From positions 19,684,829-19,748,828 of the forward strand of contig OZ020625.1 in assembly GCA_963971575.1 (NCBI GenBank): 64,000 nt of DNA, written 5' to 3'. Made by a program: the position numbers and the translations under genes. The stretch comes from Liopterus haemorrhoidalis. Its lineage: Eukaryota > Arthropoda > Insecta > Coleoptera > Dytiscidae. The notes under the pieces were generated by a model, which searched no databases, had not been told where the DNA came from, and saw only the letters and a program-made list of their open reading frames with translations. Below, piece by piece: positions 53,061 through 64,000 of this stretch. Each line of letters begins with the position of its first letter. Within the stretch, counting starts at the first letter, position 1.

Positions 53061-53639
53061 TTGATTCTATTGCAGTCTGATTAAGCTTTTGAGAAGAATT
53101 TAAAATTACCTTATACTGATCAGATTGATTTTTCGAAAGAAATCGAAGATTTATATATGGTACACATTTTATTAAATTTCATGTAGGTTATTAAACCAAA
53201 GCTCTTAGTATCCTCATTGTTATGTATAATAAGTGAATTTTATCGATTTGTTATCTCATCATGTGCGAAACACAGTGTTTATGTTATAAATGCGCACCCA
53301 AGGGGATCCTGGCCTTGACCCACCCAAAACACTCATAAAACACGTTTGTAAGGGACACATTTTTCTTTTTATCGGACGACCCCTTCCCCAATTTCTATTC
53401 TACATTGCGTTCTCTGTCATCACATTAAAAGCGCTGACGTAGAAATAATACACATTGCAATTCAACTGAAAGAATCAGATATCGAAAGGTCAGTATTCAG
53501 AACAGTTTCATTATTTCATTAGAGTATATTTTTCTTGATTATAATTGTAATTATTTATACAATTTATTTTTGTCACCATATTTCTAAAAATAATTTGCAT
53601 AATCACACACTACAGACAAATAACCAAATGAATATCGGA
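53061..53639. other. no gene seen
   Basis: AT-rich sequence leading into the second satellite. Nothing recognised. Confidence 0.5.
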
Positions 53640-56600
53640 AAAATTTTCAGACTTCAACAATTTCGACAGAAAAAAAATAATTGCGCGCCTCTAACTATTG
53701 AGAAAATTTTTGTTTAGCCATCATTCGATTCCTGTACCTATTCTTCATGAATGGTAAAAAGTTCAGAACTTGAAATTGTTTAATTCTAGCGATATTGTTA
53801 ATTTTATGTTACTAGCGAGTGGTTTCGAGAAAAAAATTAATTGCGCGCCTCTGACTATTGAGAAATGTTTCGTTTAGCCATCATTCGATTCCTGTACCTA
53901 TTCTTCATGAATGGTAAAAAGTTCAGAACTTCACATTGTTTAATTCTAGCGATATTGTTAATTTTATGTTGCTAGCGAGTGGTGTCGAGAAAAAAATTAA
54001 TTGCGCGCCTCTGACTATTGAGAAATTTTTCGTTTAGCCATGATTCGATTCCTGTACCTATTCTTCATGAATGGTAAAAAGTTCAGAACTTGACATTGTT
54101 TAATTCTAGCGATATTGTTAATTTTTTGTTGCTAGCGAGTGGTTTCGAGAGAAAACTTTAATTGCGCGCCTCTGACTATTGAGAAATTTTTCGTTTAGCC
54201 ATCATTCGATTCCTGTACCTATTTTTCATGAATGGTAAAAAGTTCAGAACTATACATTGTTTAATTCTAGCGATATTGTTAATTTTATGTTGCTAGCGAG
54301 TGGTTTCGAGAGAAAAATTTAATTGCGCGCCTCTGACTATTGAGAAATTTTTCGTTTAGCCATCATTCGATTCCTGTATCTATTTTTCATGAATGGTAAA
54401 AAGTTCAGAACTATACATTGTTTAATTCTAGCGATATTGTTAATTTTATGTTGCTAGCGAGTGGTTTCGAGAGAAAAATTTAATTTCGCGCCTCTGACTA
54501 TTGAGAAATTTTTTGTTTAGCCATCATTCGATTCCTGTACCTATTCTTCATGAATGGTAAAAAGTTCAGAACTTGACATTGTTTAATTCTAGCGATATTG
54601 TTAATTTTATGTTGCTAGCGAGTGGTTTCGAGAAAAAAATTAATTGCGCGCCTCTGACTATTGAGAAATTTTTCCTTTAGCCATCATTCGATTCCTGTAC
54701 CTATTCTTCATGAATGGTAAAAAGTTCAGAACTTCACATTGTTTAATTCTAGCGATATTGTTAATTTTATGTTGCTAGCGAGTGGTTTCGAGAAAAAAAA
54801 TAATTGCGCGCCTCTGACTATTGAGAAATTTTTCGTTTAGCCATGATTCGATTCCCGTACCTATTCTTCATGAATGGTAAAAAGTTCAGAACTATACATT
54901 GTTTAATTCTAGCGATATTGTTAATTTTATGTTGCTAGCGAGTGGTTTCGAGAGAAAAATTTAATTGCGCGCCTCTGACTATTGAGAAATTTTTCGTTTA
55001 GCCATCATTCGATTCCTGTACCTATTTTTCATGAATGGTAAAAAGTTCAGAACTATACATTGTTTAATTCTAGCGATATTGTTAATTTTATGTTGCTAGC
55101 GAGTGGTTTCGAGAGAAAAATTTAATTTCGCGCCTCTGACTATTGAGAAATTTTTCGTTTAGCCATCATTCGATTCCTGTACCTATTCTTCAGGAATGGT
55201 AATAAGTTCAGAACTTGACATTGTTTAATTCTAGCGATATTGTTAATTTTATGTTGCTAGCGAGTGGTTTCGAGAAAAATTTAATTTCGCGCCTCTGACT
55301 ATTGAGAAATTTTTTGTTTAGCCATGATTCGATTCCTGTACCTATTCTTCATGAATGGTAAAAAGTTCAGAACTATACATTGTTTAATTCTAGCGATATT
55401 GTTAATTTTATGTTGCCAGCGAGTGGTTTCGAGAGAAAAATTTAATTTCGCGCCTCTGACTATTGAGAAATTTTTCGTTTAGCCATCATTCGATTCCTGT
55501 ACCTATTCTTCATGAATGGTAAAAAGTTCAGAACTATACATTGTTTAATTCTAGCGATATTGTTAATTTTATGTTGCTAGCGAGTGGTTTCGAGAAAAAA
55601 ATTAATTGCGCGCCTCTGACTATTGAGAAATGTTTCGTTTAGCCATCATTCGATTCCTGTACCTATTCTTCATGAATGGTAAAAAGTTCAGAACTTCACA
55701 TTGTTTAATTCTAGCGATATTGTTAATTTTATGTTGCTAGCGAGTGGTGTCGAGAAAAAAAATAATTGCGCGCCTCTGACTATTGAGAAATTTTTCGTTT
55801 AGCCATCATTCGATTCCTGTACCTATTTTTCATGAATGGTAAAAAGTTCAGAACTATACATTGTTTAATTCTAGCGATATTGTTAATTTTATGTTGCTAG
55901 CGAGTGGTTTCGAGAGAAAAATTTAATTGCGCGCCTCTGACTATTGAGAAATTTTTCGTTTAGCCATCATTCGATTCCTGTACCTATTTTTCATGAATGG
56001 TAAAAAGTTCAGAACTATACATTGTTTAATTCTAGCGATATTGTTAATTTTATGTTGCTAGCGAGTGGTTTCGAGAGAAAAATTTAATTTCGCGCCTCTG
56101 ACTATTGAGAAATTTTTTGTTTAGCCATCATTCGATTCCTGTACCTATTCTTCATGAATGGTAAAAAGTTCAGAACTTGAAATTGTTTAATTCTAGCGAT
56201 ATTGTTAATTTTATGTTGCTAGCGAGTGGTTTCGAGAAAAAAATTAATTGCGCGCCTCTGACTATTGAGAAATTTTTCCTTTAGCCATCATTCGATTCCT
56301 GTACCTATTCTTCATGAATGGTAAAAAGTTCAGAACTTCACATTGTTTAATTCTAGCGATATTGTTAATTTTATGTTGCTAGCGAGTGGTTTCGAGACAA
56401 AAAATAATTGCGCGCCTCTGACTATTGAGAAATTTTTCGTTTAGCCATGATTCGATTCCTGTACCTATTCTTCATGAATGGTAAAAAGTTCAGAACTTGA
56501 CATTGTTTAATTCTAGCGATATTGTTAATTTTTTGTTGCTAGCGAGTGGTTTCGAGAGAAAAATTTAATTGCGCGCCTCTGACTATTGAGAAATTTTTCG

Positions 56601-59084
56601 TTTAGCCATCATTCGATTCCTGTACCTATTTTTCATGAATGGTAAAAAGTTCAGAACTATACATTGTTTAATTCTAGCGATATTGTTAATTTTATGTTGC
56701 TAGCGAGTGGTTTCGAGAGAAAAATTTAATTGCGCGCCTCTGACTATTGAGAAATTTTTCGTTTAGCCATCATTCGATTCCTGTACCTATTTTTCATGAA
56801 TGGTAAAAAGTTCAGAACTATACATTGTTTAATTCTAGCGATATTGTTAATTTTATGTTGCTAGCGAGTGGTTTCGAGAGAAAAATTTAATTTCGCGCCT
56901 CTGACTATTGAGAAATTTTTCGTTTAGCCATCATTCGATTCCTGTACCTATTCTTCAGGAATGGTAATAAGTTCAGAACTTGACATTGTTTAATTCTAGC
57001 GATATTGTTAATTTTATGTTGCTAGCGAGTGGTTTCGAGAAAAATTTAATTTCGCGCCTCTGACTATTGAGAAATTTTTTGTTTAGCCATGATTCGATTC
57101 CTGTACCTATTCTTCATGAATGGTAAAAAGTTCAGAACTATACATTGTTTAATTCTAGCGATATTGTTAATTTTATGTTGCCAGCGAGTGGTTTCGAGAG
57201 AAAAATTTAATTTCGCGCCTCTGACTATTGAGAAATTTTTCGTTTAGCCATCATTCGATTCCTGTACCTATTCTTCATGAATGGTAAAAAGTTCAGAACT
57301 ATACATTGTTTAATTCTAGCGATATTGTTAATTTTATGTTGCTAGCGAGTGGTTTCGAGAGAAAAATTTAATTTCGCGCCTCTGACTATTGAGAAATTTT
57401 TCGTTTAGCCATCATTCGATTTCTGTACCTATTCTTCAGGAATGGTAATAAGTTTAGAACTTGACATTGTTTAATTCTAGCGATATTGTTAATTTTATGT
57501 TGCTAGCGAGTGGTTTCGAGAAAAATTTAATTTCGCGCCTCTGACTATTGAGAAATTTTTCGTTTAGCCATGATTCGATTCCTGTACCTATTCTTCATGA
57601 ATGGTAAAAAGTTCAGAACTATACATTGTTTAATTCTAGCGATATTGTTAATTTTATGTTGCCAGCGAGTGGTTTCGAGAGAAAAATTTAATTTCGCGCC
57701 TCTGACTATTGAGAAATTTTTCGTTTAGCCATCATTCGATTCCTGTACCTATTCTTCATGAATGGTAAAAAGTTCAGAACTATACATTGTTTAATTCTAG
57801 CGATATTGTTAATTTTATGTTGCTAGCGAGTGGTTTCGAGAGAAAAATTTAATTTCGCGCCTCTGACTATTGAGAAATTTTTCGTTTAGCCATCATTCGA
57901 TTTCTGTACCTATTCTTCATGAATGGTAAAAAGTTCAGAACTATACATTGTTTAATTCTAGCGATATTGTTAATTTTATGTTGCTAGCGAGTGGTTTCGA
58001 GAGAAAAATTTAATTTCGCGCCTCTGACTATTATGAAATTTTTCGTTTAGCCATCATTCGATTTCTGTACCTATTCTTCATGAATGGTAAAAAGTTCAGA
58101 ACTATACATTGTTTAATTCTAGCGATATTGTTAATTTTATGTTGCTAGCGAGTGGTTTCGAGAGAAAAATTTAATTTCGCGCCTCTGACTATTGAGAAAT
58201 TTTTCGTTTAGCCATCATTCGATTTCTGTACCTATTCTTCAGGAATGGTAATAAGTTCAGAACTTGACATTGTTTAATTCTAGCGATATTGTTAATTTTA
58301 TGTTGCTAGCGAGTGGTTTCGAGAAAAATTTAATTTCGCGCCTCTGACTATTGAGAAATTTTTCGTTTAGCCATGATTCGATTCCTGTACCTATTCTTCA
58401 TGAATGGTAAAAAGTTCAGAACTATACATTGTTTAATTCTAGCGATATTGTTAATTTTATGTTGCCAGCGAGTGGTTTCGAGAGAAAAATTTAATTTCGC
58501 GCCTCTGACTATTGAGAAATTTTTCGTTTAGCCATCATTCGATTCCTGTACCTATTCTTCATGAATGGTAAAAAGTTCAGAACTATACATTGTTTAATTC
58601 TAGCGATATTGTTAATTTTATGTTGCTAGCGAGTGGTTTCGAGAGAAAAATTTAATTTCGCGCCTCTGACTATTGAGAAATTTTTCGTTTAGCCATCATT
58701 CGATTTCTGTACCTATTCTTCAGGAATGGTAAAAAGTTCAGAACTATACATTGTTTAATTCTAGCGATATTGTTAATTTTATGTTGCTAGCGAGTGGTTT
58801 CGAGAGAAAAATTTAATTTCGCGCCTCTGACTATTGAGACATTTTTCGTTTAGCCATCATTCGATTTCTGTACCTATTCTTCATGAATGGTAAAAAGTTC
58901 AGAACTATACATTGTTTAATTCTAGCGATATTGTTAATTTTATGTTGCTAGCGAGTGGTTTCGAGAGAAAAATTTAATTTCGCGCCTCTGACTATTGAGA
59001 AATTTTTCGTTTAGCCATCATTCGATTTCTGTACCTATTCTTCATCAATGCTAAAAAGTTCAGACTTCAACATTGTTTAATTCT
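53640..59084. repeat. about 160-bp satellite array (about 34 monomers)
   Basis: Tandem units of 159-161 bp with landmarks GCGCGCCTCTGACTATTGAG, CGTTTAGCCATCATTCGATT, CATGAATGGTAAAAAGTTCA, TTAATTCTAGCGATATTGTT and TGTTGCTAGCGAGTGGTTTC. Two main subtypes alternate: TTAATTGCGCGCC with GAACTTGACATTG or GAACTTCACATTG, and TTAATTTCGCGCC with GAACTATACATTG. The variant TTCAGGAATGGTAATAAG occurs at about 55190, 56955, 57435 and 58235, and TTTTTCCTTTAGCC at 54670 and 56275, showing multi-unit amplification. No relation to the 120-bp satellite was seen. Confidence 0.97.
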
Positions 59085-60062
59085 ATAAAAAGCAAAGATT
59101 TTATTCAACAGCGTTACTTGATTTGGTCCGCTGTAATATCCTGTCCGTGCCGATTAGTTACTGGCTCGATCCATTGCATTATACAGAGCGGTCATAATTT
59201 CTTGTCAGTTATGCAATAGTTGACAGAAACATTTTGTTATCAAAATTATTTCCAAGGACATGCACACATAGACGTAGATTCGATTTTTATATTGGGTTAT
59301 GTATGTTCAATGGGTTGCCTAATATTGCAATATCAACAACATATCAACAACAAATAATATCAACAACAACAATAAGAACGAAAAAAACAATAATATATCT
59401 TAACAAAAACCAATTAATTATGAAATGAACACTACTTTTTCTCTACACGCCAATGAGTTACCGAACAACATGAAGTTATCAATACAATAGCGTTACTGAC
59501 TGGTTCTTTGTTAAATTGGAATTTAGATATGAGATAGAATACAGTTTTGATATTTTTAAGCTCATTGTTTACTGTTATGTAACTGACAGGAAATTATGAT
59601 CACACGGCAGAAATGCAGTTTAAGTTTCCGTTGAAGCGTTTAGCAGTGGCTTTAGTTAAGCATATATTATAAAAGAATATTTTCTTACCATTTCCGGAAA
59701 TATTAATTGTAACCTGGAATAGTAGTTTACATTAACACTTTGGTTGAAAAGTTTAAGTAATTGCTTCTCATGTTTGAGACAGATACAACAAATATCGCTT
59801 AAAAACCACATTATATTGCAGATTCTTCCAATAATTTAATACAACCACATGTTTTATTAATATATATTCGATATGTAACAGTCCGTGCGGATTCTAAAGT
59901 TCTTTTTAGACCGGAATCTCGTGTACTAGACTCTGAAGAGTTCACGCGTTATTAATTTGAGCGATACATTTAGAACCAAAATATATCGTTCAATTTATTT
60001 TATCAATGTTAATTATTTCATTGTACAATAAACATTATTAATAATAAATAAACAATAAACAA
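59085..60062. other. no gene; possible inverted-repeat element
   Basis: GGTCATAATTTCTTGTCAGT at about 59190 has an inverted partner ACTGACAGGAAATTATGATC at 59582-59601, about 370 bp apart, so a small MITE may lie between them. The frame at 59234-59428 has no recognised domain. Confidence 0.4.
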
Positions 60063-61263
60063 AAAATTGCAAAAAAAAGTTAATACTAAACATTAATAAG
60101 AAAATAAAGTGAAAAGCAAAGAAAATGCATCACTTTAATTTTTGAAATGAAGAAAATAAAGTGAAAAGCAAAGAAAATGCGTCACTTTAATTTTAAAAAT
60201 GAAGAAAATAAAGTGAAAATCAAAAAAATGTGTCACTTTAATTTTTAAAATGAAGAAAAAAATGTGTCACTTTAATTTTTAAAATGAAGAAAATAAAGTG
60301 AAAAGCAAAGAAAATGCGTCACTTTTGTTCTTAAAATGAAGAAAATAAAGTGAAAAGCAAAGAAATGCATCACTTTTATTTTTAAATAAACAATAAACAA
60401 AAATTTGCAAAAAAAAGTTAATACTAAACATTAACAACAAAATAAAGTGAAAAGCAAAGAAAATGCATCACTTTTATTTTTAAAATGAAGAAAATAAAGT
60501 GAAAAGCAAAAAAATGTGTGGCTTATATTTTTAAATAAACAGAAAACAAAAAATTATAAAAAAAGTTAATATTAAACGTTAACAAGAAAATAAAGCGAAA
60601 AGCAAAGAAAATGCGTCACATTATTTTTTAAAATGAAGAAAATAAAGTGGAAAGCAAAGAAAATGCGTCACTTTTATTTTTAAAATGAGGAAAATAAAGT
60701 GAAAAGCAAAAAAAATTGTCGCTTTTATTTTTAAATAGACTATAAACAAAAAAATTTTAAAAAAAATAATACTAAACATTAACATGAAGAAAATAAAGTG
60801 AAAAGGAAAAAATGCGTCACTTTAATTTTTAAAATGAAGAAAATAAAGTGAAAAGCAAAAAAATGCGTCACTTTTATTTTTAAATAAACAATAAACAAAA
60901 AATTGCAAAAAAAAAGTTAATACTAAACATTAACAAGAAAATAAAGTGAAAAGCAAAGAAAATGCGTCACTTTAATTTTTAAATAAACAATTACCAAAAA
61001 ATTGTAAAAAAAAAGTTAATACTAAACATTAACAAGAAAATAAAGTGAAAAGCAAAACAAAATGAATCGCTTTAATTTTTTAAATGAAGAAAATAAAGTG
61101 AAAAGCAAACAAAAATGCGTCACTTAAATTTTTTAAATGAAGAAAATAAAGTGAAAAGCAAAAAAATATGTAAGTTTAATTTTTAAAATGAAGAAAATAA
61201 AGTGTAAAACAAAAAAAAATGTGTCACTTTTATTTTTAAATAAACAACAAACAAAAAATTGCA
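60063..61263. repeat. about 52-bp minisatellite (AAATAAAGTGAAAAGC)
   Basis: Imperfect units of TTTTTAAAATGAAGAAAATA then AAGTGAAAAGC, an A-run and ATGCGTCACTTTAA. A longer insert unit, AAATAAACAATAAACAAAAA with TTAATACTAAACATTAACA, recurs every few units, giving a second, longer periodicity. The array resumes at 61951-62350. Confidence 0.93.
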
Positions 61264-61950
61264 AGAAAAAGTTAGTTAAGTTTAGTTTATATTTGTATTT
61301 TCCATATACAGACATTACAATAGTGTACAATATACAATAGTGGCACACTATATATGAAAATCATGTCATACACAAATTTAATTCATAAATCATAAAACAT
61401 TAATCATATTATACAATATTACAAGAGGCACAAAAATACAATATATATATATATAAAATACTACACAGTGTTGTTGTAGTCAGCAACATTATAGATGGTA
61501 TTTTGTTCTAGGTGGCGTTTTACTTGTAATTTGAAGCTTTGTATGTTTTCGACCTTTTTAAGGTTCTCAGGAAGTGAATTAAAGTATTTACAGCAGTTAA
61601 AGTATGCTCCTTTTTGGTAACCAGATGTATTATGAGCCTGTGGAACAAGTAGATATCTGTTTCTTGTATCGTGAGAGTGATGGTCGCTTAACGGGAATAA
61701 ATTTCTATGTTTATACACTAGATGACAAGGGAGAGGATATATTCTGCAGGGACTGTCAATACGTTCATTTTTTTGAAAGATTCCCTACAAGAGTCTCTGA
61801 AATTTAGTGAATCAAGGATGCGTATTGCAGATTTTTGCAACACGAAAACTCTATTCCATCCAGCTGATTGACCCCAATGAATAATGCCATATTTGAGATG
61901 CGAATGGAAACACGAGAAATATACATTTTTTAAGATTCTCTTGCTGCACT
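61264..61950 (-). pseudogene. LINE RT C-terminal fragment, copy 1
   Basis: Minus strand. From 61950: CSKRILKNVYFSCFHSHLKYG, IIHWGQSAGWNRVFVLQKS, AIRILDSLNFRDSCRESFKK, then in the next frame MYKHRNLFPLSDHHSHDTRN, GAYFNCCKYFNSLPENLK and QVKRHLEQNTIYNVADY. This is the region after the RT thumb in Jockey/CR1-like LINEs, followed by a short 3' UTR. It is 5'-truncated exactly at a minisatellite boundary. The second copy at 62352-63862 shares 61700-61947. Confidence 0.85.
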
Positions 61951-62351
61951 TAATTTTTAAAATGAAGAAAATAATGTGAAAAGCAAAAAAACGTGTCACT
62001 TTAATTTTTAAAATGAAGAAAATAAAGTGAAAAGTAAAAAGAATGCGTGACTTTAATTTTTAAAATGAAGAAAATAAAGTGAAAAGAAAACAAAGGCGTC
62101 ACTTTAATTTTTAAAATGAAGAAAATAAAGTGAAAAGCAAAAAAAATGAGTCGCTTTAATTTTTAGAATGAAGAAAATAAAGTGAAAAGCAAAAAAAATG
62201 CGTCACTTAAATTTTTTAAATGAAGAAAATAAAGTGAAAAGCAAAAAAATGTGTAAGTTTAATTTTTAAAATGAAGAAAATAAAGTGAAAAGCAAAAACA
62301 CTGTGTCACTTTTATTTTTAAATAAACAATAAACAAAAAATTGTAAAAAAA
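61951..62351. repeat. 52-bp minisatellite, second block
   Basis: Same unit as 60063-61263, about seven copies, lying between two copies of one LINE. Confidence 0.92.
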
Positions 62352-62429
62352 TAATAAATTTCTATGTTTATACACTAGATGACAAGGGAGAGGATATATT
62401 CTGCAGGGACTGTCAATACGTTCATTTTT
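62352..62429 (-). pseudogene. LINE copy 2, downstream piece
   Basis: AAATTTCTATGTTTATACAC to TTCATTTTT repeats 61699-61776 almost exactly. It is separated from the rest of copy 2 by RepA and is cut at its other side by the minisatellite. Confidence 0.85.
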
Positions 62430-63078
62430 ACCGACTGCCAACATGTATAAGGGAGGTATTGTGATCATATCGATTTTGACATTTCGAGATTTCGATGGAT
62501 CTCCACGAATTGAGGTCCCTACATAACGTTTTGACTATTTCTGGCATGATGTCTGTCGGTCTGTCTGTCCGTCCGTCTGTCTGTCTGTCTGTCCGTCCGT
62601 CTGTCTGTCTGTCTGTCCGTCCGTCCGTCCGTCTGTCTGTCTGTGTACACGTGCAGAGCAAATTCGGCTGAAAGGATTTTTATGAAACTTCATATTTAAG
62701 CTTCTGCCATCAATGGCACGAATTGATAAACTTTTGGTAAAAATCGGTTGACTAGAAATGGGAGTTTACTCGTGTCGATTGTAAGATTTTTGTGAATATT
62801 TCACAACAGAAAAATATTTCGAAAAAATTTATTGGACAAAAGTTGCTATACAAGTAATAACTTATAACTTTTATTCGAAACGTTTTTTGATAAAACGAAA
62901 AATTTCGAATAATTTCTGTAAAATTTTTCGAATTTTTTTCATAACTATATGTAACGTTTGCATGGTCATGATAAATAATATCTCATAATAGGTCATGATA
63001 AAGAAAATATTAGGCCAAGTTATTTCTACTCTGCTGCTAGAATGTAATTTATATAAGTACTTTATGATGGCGGTCGGT
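62430..63078 (+). mobile_element. RepA, full copy inserted in LINE copy 2
   Basis: ACCGACTGCCAACATG start and TGGCGGTCGGT end (one mismatch from a perfect 11-bp inverted repeat), with a long (TGTC/CGTC)n run at 62550-62645. The shared sequence continues through CCTGTGGTGGCCACAGCTGA to 63098. The uninterrupted LINE copy 1 (61771-61777) shows the empty site: a run of seven T, of which five precede and seven follow RepA here, consistent with a short T-rich target duplication. Confidence 0.88.
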
Positions 63079-63098
63079 CCTGTGGTGGCCACAGCTGA

Positions 63099-63862
63099 TT
63101 TTTTTGAAAGATTCCCTACAAGAGTCTCTGAAATTTAGTGAATCTAGGATTCGTATTGCAGATTTTTGTAACACGAAAACTCTATTCCATCCAGCTGATT
63201 GACCCCAATGAATAATGATCCATATTTGAGATGCGAATGGAAACACGAGAAATATAGATTTTTTAAGACTCTTTTGCTGCACTGCATTTTTAGCGATTTT
63301 AATGCATATAAACAGGAGCATAACCTTTGGCAGAGATTATCTATATGAGTAGTCCACTTTATGTTTGAGTCTATGTAGAGTCCAAGTAATTTTGTATCTT
63401 TGGAGAGATTTATATTTTCACCGGCGTATGTTGATATTGTTGAATTACTTGATATTGTTTTGTTATGTGATATTTTAAAGGTAATGCAAGTTGTTTTGTC
63501 TATATTCAAAGTTAATTTATTTTTATTTGTCCAAGTATGAATTTCAGTCATAACGGAAGCAAAGGATGTTTCCGTGTCAAGAGCAGTTTTGCATTTCGTC
63601 AGGAAGTTCATATCGTCGGCAAAAGCAGTCATAGTTAAACTCGGAATGTTTTTAAAATAATTGGGAAGGTCATTGGAATATAGAATAAATAATGTGGGAC
63701 CAAGAACAGAACCTTGTGGTACGCCCATTTCCATGGGTTTATTTTTAGAGCGGTGAGTGGTATTATTGCTATTGACAATTTTGTACTGATTCCTACCTCT
63801 CAAATAGGATTTAAACCAGTCAAAATGTTTAGTAATGTTGAATTTATTTTAACATAATCAGC
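63099..63862 (-). pseudogene. LINE copy 2, reverse transcriptase
   Basis: Minus strand. From about 63850: KHFDWFKSYLRGRNQYK, MGVPQGSVLGPTLFILYSND, then the catalytic TAFADDMNFL, WTNKNKLTLNIDKTTCITF, DTKLLGLYIDSNIKWTTHI and MQCSKRVLKNLYFSCFHSHLK. A small insertion near 63215 shifts the frame before HWGQSAGWNRVFVLQKS. A Jockey/CR1-type RT; upstream domains are cut off by another RepA at 63868. Confidence 0.9.
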
Positions 63863-63867
63863 TTTTT

Positions 63868-64000
63868 ACCGACCGCCAACATATAGAATTGAGGTCCGTA
63901 CATAACGTTTTGAATATTTTTAGCATGATGTCTGTCTGTCTGTCTGCACTTCCGTCCGTCTGCCTGTCTGTCTGTGTACACGTGTAGAGCAAATTCGACT
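63868..64000 (+). mobile_element. RepA, start of a copy running off the window
   Basis: ACCGACCGCCAACATA, then a 20-30-bp deletion relative to other copies, ATAACGTTTTGAATATTTTT, a TGTCTGTC run and GTGTACACGTGTAGAGCAAA. Confidence 0.88.

Noticed and set aside
61133..62468. Phe/Ile-rich membrane-like ORFs on the minus strand
   Set aside because: They translate the A-rich 52-bp minisatellite and run across LINE junctions.

Overview
This window is AT-rich eukaryotic DNA, almost certainly from an arthropod and most likely an insect. The support is a spliced ZAD-type C2H2 zinc-finger gene (a family expanded in insects), THAP/P-element remnants, mariner, hAT and Helitron transposons, several clades of non-LTR retrotransposon, and long satellites. 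A hemipteran host is only a guess. There is no sign of bacterial genes, operons or CRISPR.

Layout. 1-4499: a 120-bp satellite (about 37.5 copies). 4500-8670: repeat fragments, then a mariner split by a 2.4-kb hAT element with a perfect 8-bp target duplication; that hAT itself holds a 1.06-kb element (called RepB here) with inverted ends and a tRNA-like Pol III promoter. 8670-12815: small DNA transposons and an AT-rich minisatellite broken up by other repeats. 12903-13372: the last exon of a five-finger C2H2 gene (minus). 13997-14900: a hAT end and about 757 bp of pure (TG)n. 15563-28548: two inverted copies of a THAP-domain P-like element enclosing an I-type LINE, a Ty3/gypsy fragment with LTR, and a second LINE split by a 4-kb hAT that carries a 3.3-kb Helitron full of 290-bp tandem repeats. 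28833-31237: a decayed hAT-type zinc-finger transposase split by a 1.76-kb hAT containing a second RepB. 31242-41760: a Ty1/copia element with both LTRs, split by a CR1/L2-like LINE, which is itself split by a further inverted-repeat element.

41930-48489 holds the most convincing host gene: a ZAD zinc-finger gene on the minus strand. Five consecutive exons join with matching phases (all four introns are phase 1), and the last exon encodes 23 tandem C2H2 fingers before a stop; about eight more decayed fingers follow. Its first exon, with the N-terminal half of the ZAD, was not found. A LINE fragment lies in the large last intron.

48909-53060: a minus-strand Helitron with two 5' ends, and an inverted-repeat element with a small ORF. 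53640-59084: a second satellite (about 160 bp, about 34 copies). 60063-64000: a 52-bp minisatellite interleaved with two copies of one LINE, one of them interrupted by RepA.

The genes here do not form a pathway. Most coding sequence belongs to independent mobile elements nested up to three deep; the two zinc-finger genes are the host component. The most unusual observation is RepB: its terminal motif recurs with identical internal spacing once per monomer in the 120-bp satellite, which suggests the satellite was seeded by that element family. Names RepA-RepD are working labels for this window. Identifications rest on motif recognition by eye; no database search was run.
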